Assembly (NCBI GenBank): GCA_002440145.1
Contig: DJRS01000184.1
Span: 1-7,249 of the forward strand
Length of the DNA stretch: 7,249 nucleotides
Direction: 5' to 3'
Source: Verrucomicrobia bacterium UBA6354
Lineage (GTDB): Bacteria > Verrucomicrobiota > Kiritimatiellia > RFP12 > UBA1067
Below the pieces are notes generated by a model. The model did no database searches and was not told where the DNA came from. It saw only the letters and a list, made by a program, of their open reading frames with translations. A program made the position numbers and the translations under genes. Below, in pieces: positions 7,037 to 7,249 of this stretch (its first letter is position 1; the number at the start of each line of letters is the position of its first letter).

Positions 7037-7129
7037 CGGAAAGCGTACCCTGTCGCGAGACACCCGGGGCAGGTCGTTCCGAGGGGTAGAGAGCGATAGG
7101 CAAAAAGGAGAAGGAACGGTTGAGAAAAC
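7037..7129. other. Intergenic DNA without recognised feature
   Basis: This stretch lies upstream of the regulator promoter. I see no convincing reading frame, RNA gene or terminator. It contains a small TGTC-GCGA-GACA stem (7051-7062) with a GNRA-type loop and a purine-rich segment (about 7079-7117). Confidence 0.6.
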
Positions 7130-7165
7130 GGGACAACTAGGACAGGTGGGACAATTAGGACGCCA
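7130..7165. repeat. 9-base tandem repeat array A (unit close to RGGACAnnT)
   Basis: Successive nonamers are GGGACAACT, AGGACAGGT, GGGACAATT and a decayed AGGACGCCA. The first and third units differ at one base. The array is intergenic, with TAG triplets in one frame. Confidence 0.75.
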
Positions 7166-7172
7166 CCCCCAA

Positions 7173-7199
7173 ATCCCGCCCATCCCGTAAATCCTTCTA
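7173..7199. repeat. 9-base tandem repeat array B (unit starting ATCCCG)
   Basis: Three nonamers, ATCCCGCCC, ATCCCGTAA and ATCCTTCTA, follow array A after 7 bases. The unit sequence differs from array A but the period is the same. The copies are degenerate, so confidence is moderate. Confidence 0.55.
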
Positions 7200-7208
7200 A
7201 AACCCCTT

Positions 7209-7248
7209 CTTCCCGTTCTCCCGATCTTCCCTCTGCGTTCTCCGCGTC
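7209..7248. repeat. 9-base repeat array C (unit close to CTCYSCGTT)
   Basis: Nonamers CTTCCCGTT and CTCCCGATC are followed by a 4-base break and then CTCTGCGTT and CTCCGCGTC up to the window edge. The CTCTGCGTT-type unit resembles degenerate intergenic repeats I recall from several environmental bacterial lineages. It may continue beyond the window. Confidence 0.55.
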
Positions 7249-7249
7249 T

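Noticed and set aside
7051..7062. TGTC-GCGA-GACA stem-loop as a terminator or RNA element
   Set aside because: Only four base pairs and no T-run follow on either strand, which is too weak to call.
6915..7136. Minus-strand 73-codon frame running across the regulator promoter
   Set aside because: It has no ribosome-binding site or similarity I recognise, and it overlaps the TATAAT, the operator elements and the regulator start in a different frame.

Overview
The window is GC-rich (roughly 60% or more by eye) and gene-dense, and all three real genes lie on the minus strand. Reading right to left they are: an intergenic region with a promoter (7249-6958), a GntR/LacI-type sugar-responsive regulator (6957-5794), a very large secreted multidomain family-27 glycoside hydrolase (5797-2513), and a secreted polysaccharide-deacetylase-like protein that continues into beta-strand repeats and runs off the left edge (2516-1). 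Both gene junctions are 4-base ATGA overlaps, so the three genes almost certainly form one regulator-enzyme-enzyme operon.

The organism is probably an uncultured member of the PVC group, most likely Kiritimatiellota/Lentisphaerota or another Verrucomicrobiota relative. This is inferred from several features together: chimeric GntR-LacI regulators next to secreted glycoside hydrolases, NPCBM and He_PIG-like modules fused to GH27, autotransporter-associated beta-strand repeats on a secreted enzyme, and degenerate 9-base intergenic repeats. No rRNA or other marker gene is present, so the placement is tentative.

Functionally this looks like a small glycan-utilisation locus. The regulator would sense a sugar in the cytoplasm. 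The two enzymes both carry signal peptides and would act outside the cytoplasm: one removes terminal alpha-galactosyl-type residues, the other probably removes acetyl groups. The window contains no transporter or sugar kinase.

The most interesting DNA-level signal is a duplicated promoter architecture. An 18-base motif with core TGACATRTCA (16/18 identical between the two sites) sits exactly 27 bases upstream of a perfect TATAAT in front of the regulator, and again inside the 3' end of the regulator gene in front of the GH27 gene. Neither site has a recognisable -35 box at normal spacing, so the motif falls where an activator would bind. The internal promoter would give an almost leaderless GH27 mRNA, and that gene has no Shine-Dalgarno sequence. 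Other notable points are a 12-base poly-G tract inside the GH27 gene, an 18-base inverted repeat over the regulator's -35 region, and three neighbouring arrays of different 9-base degenerate repeats at the right edge.
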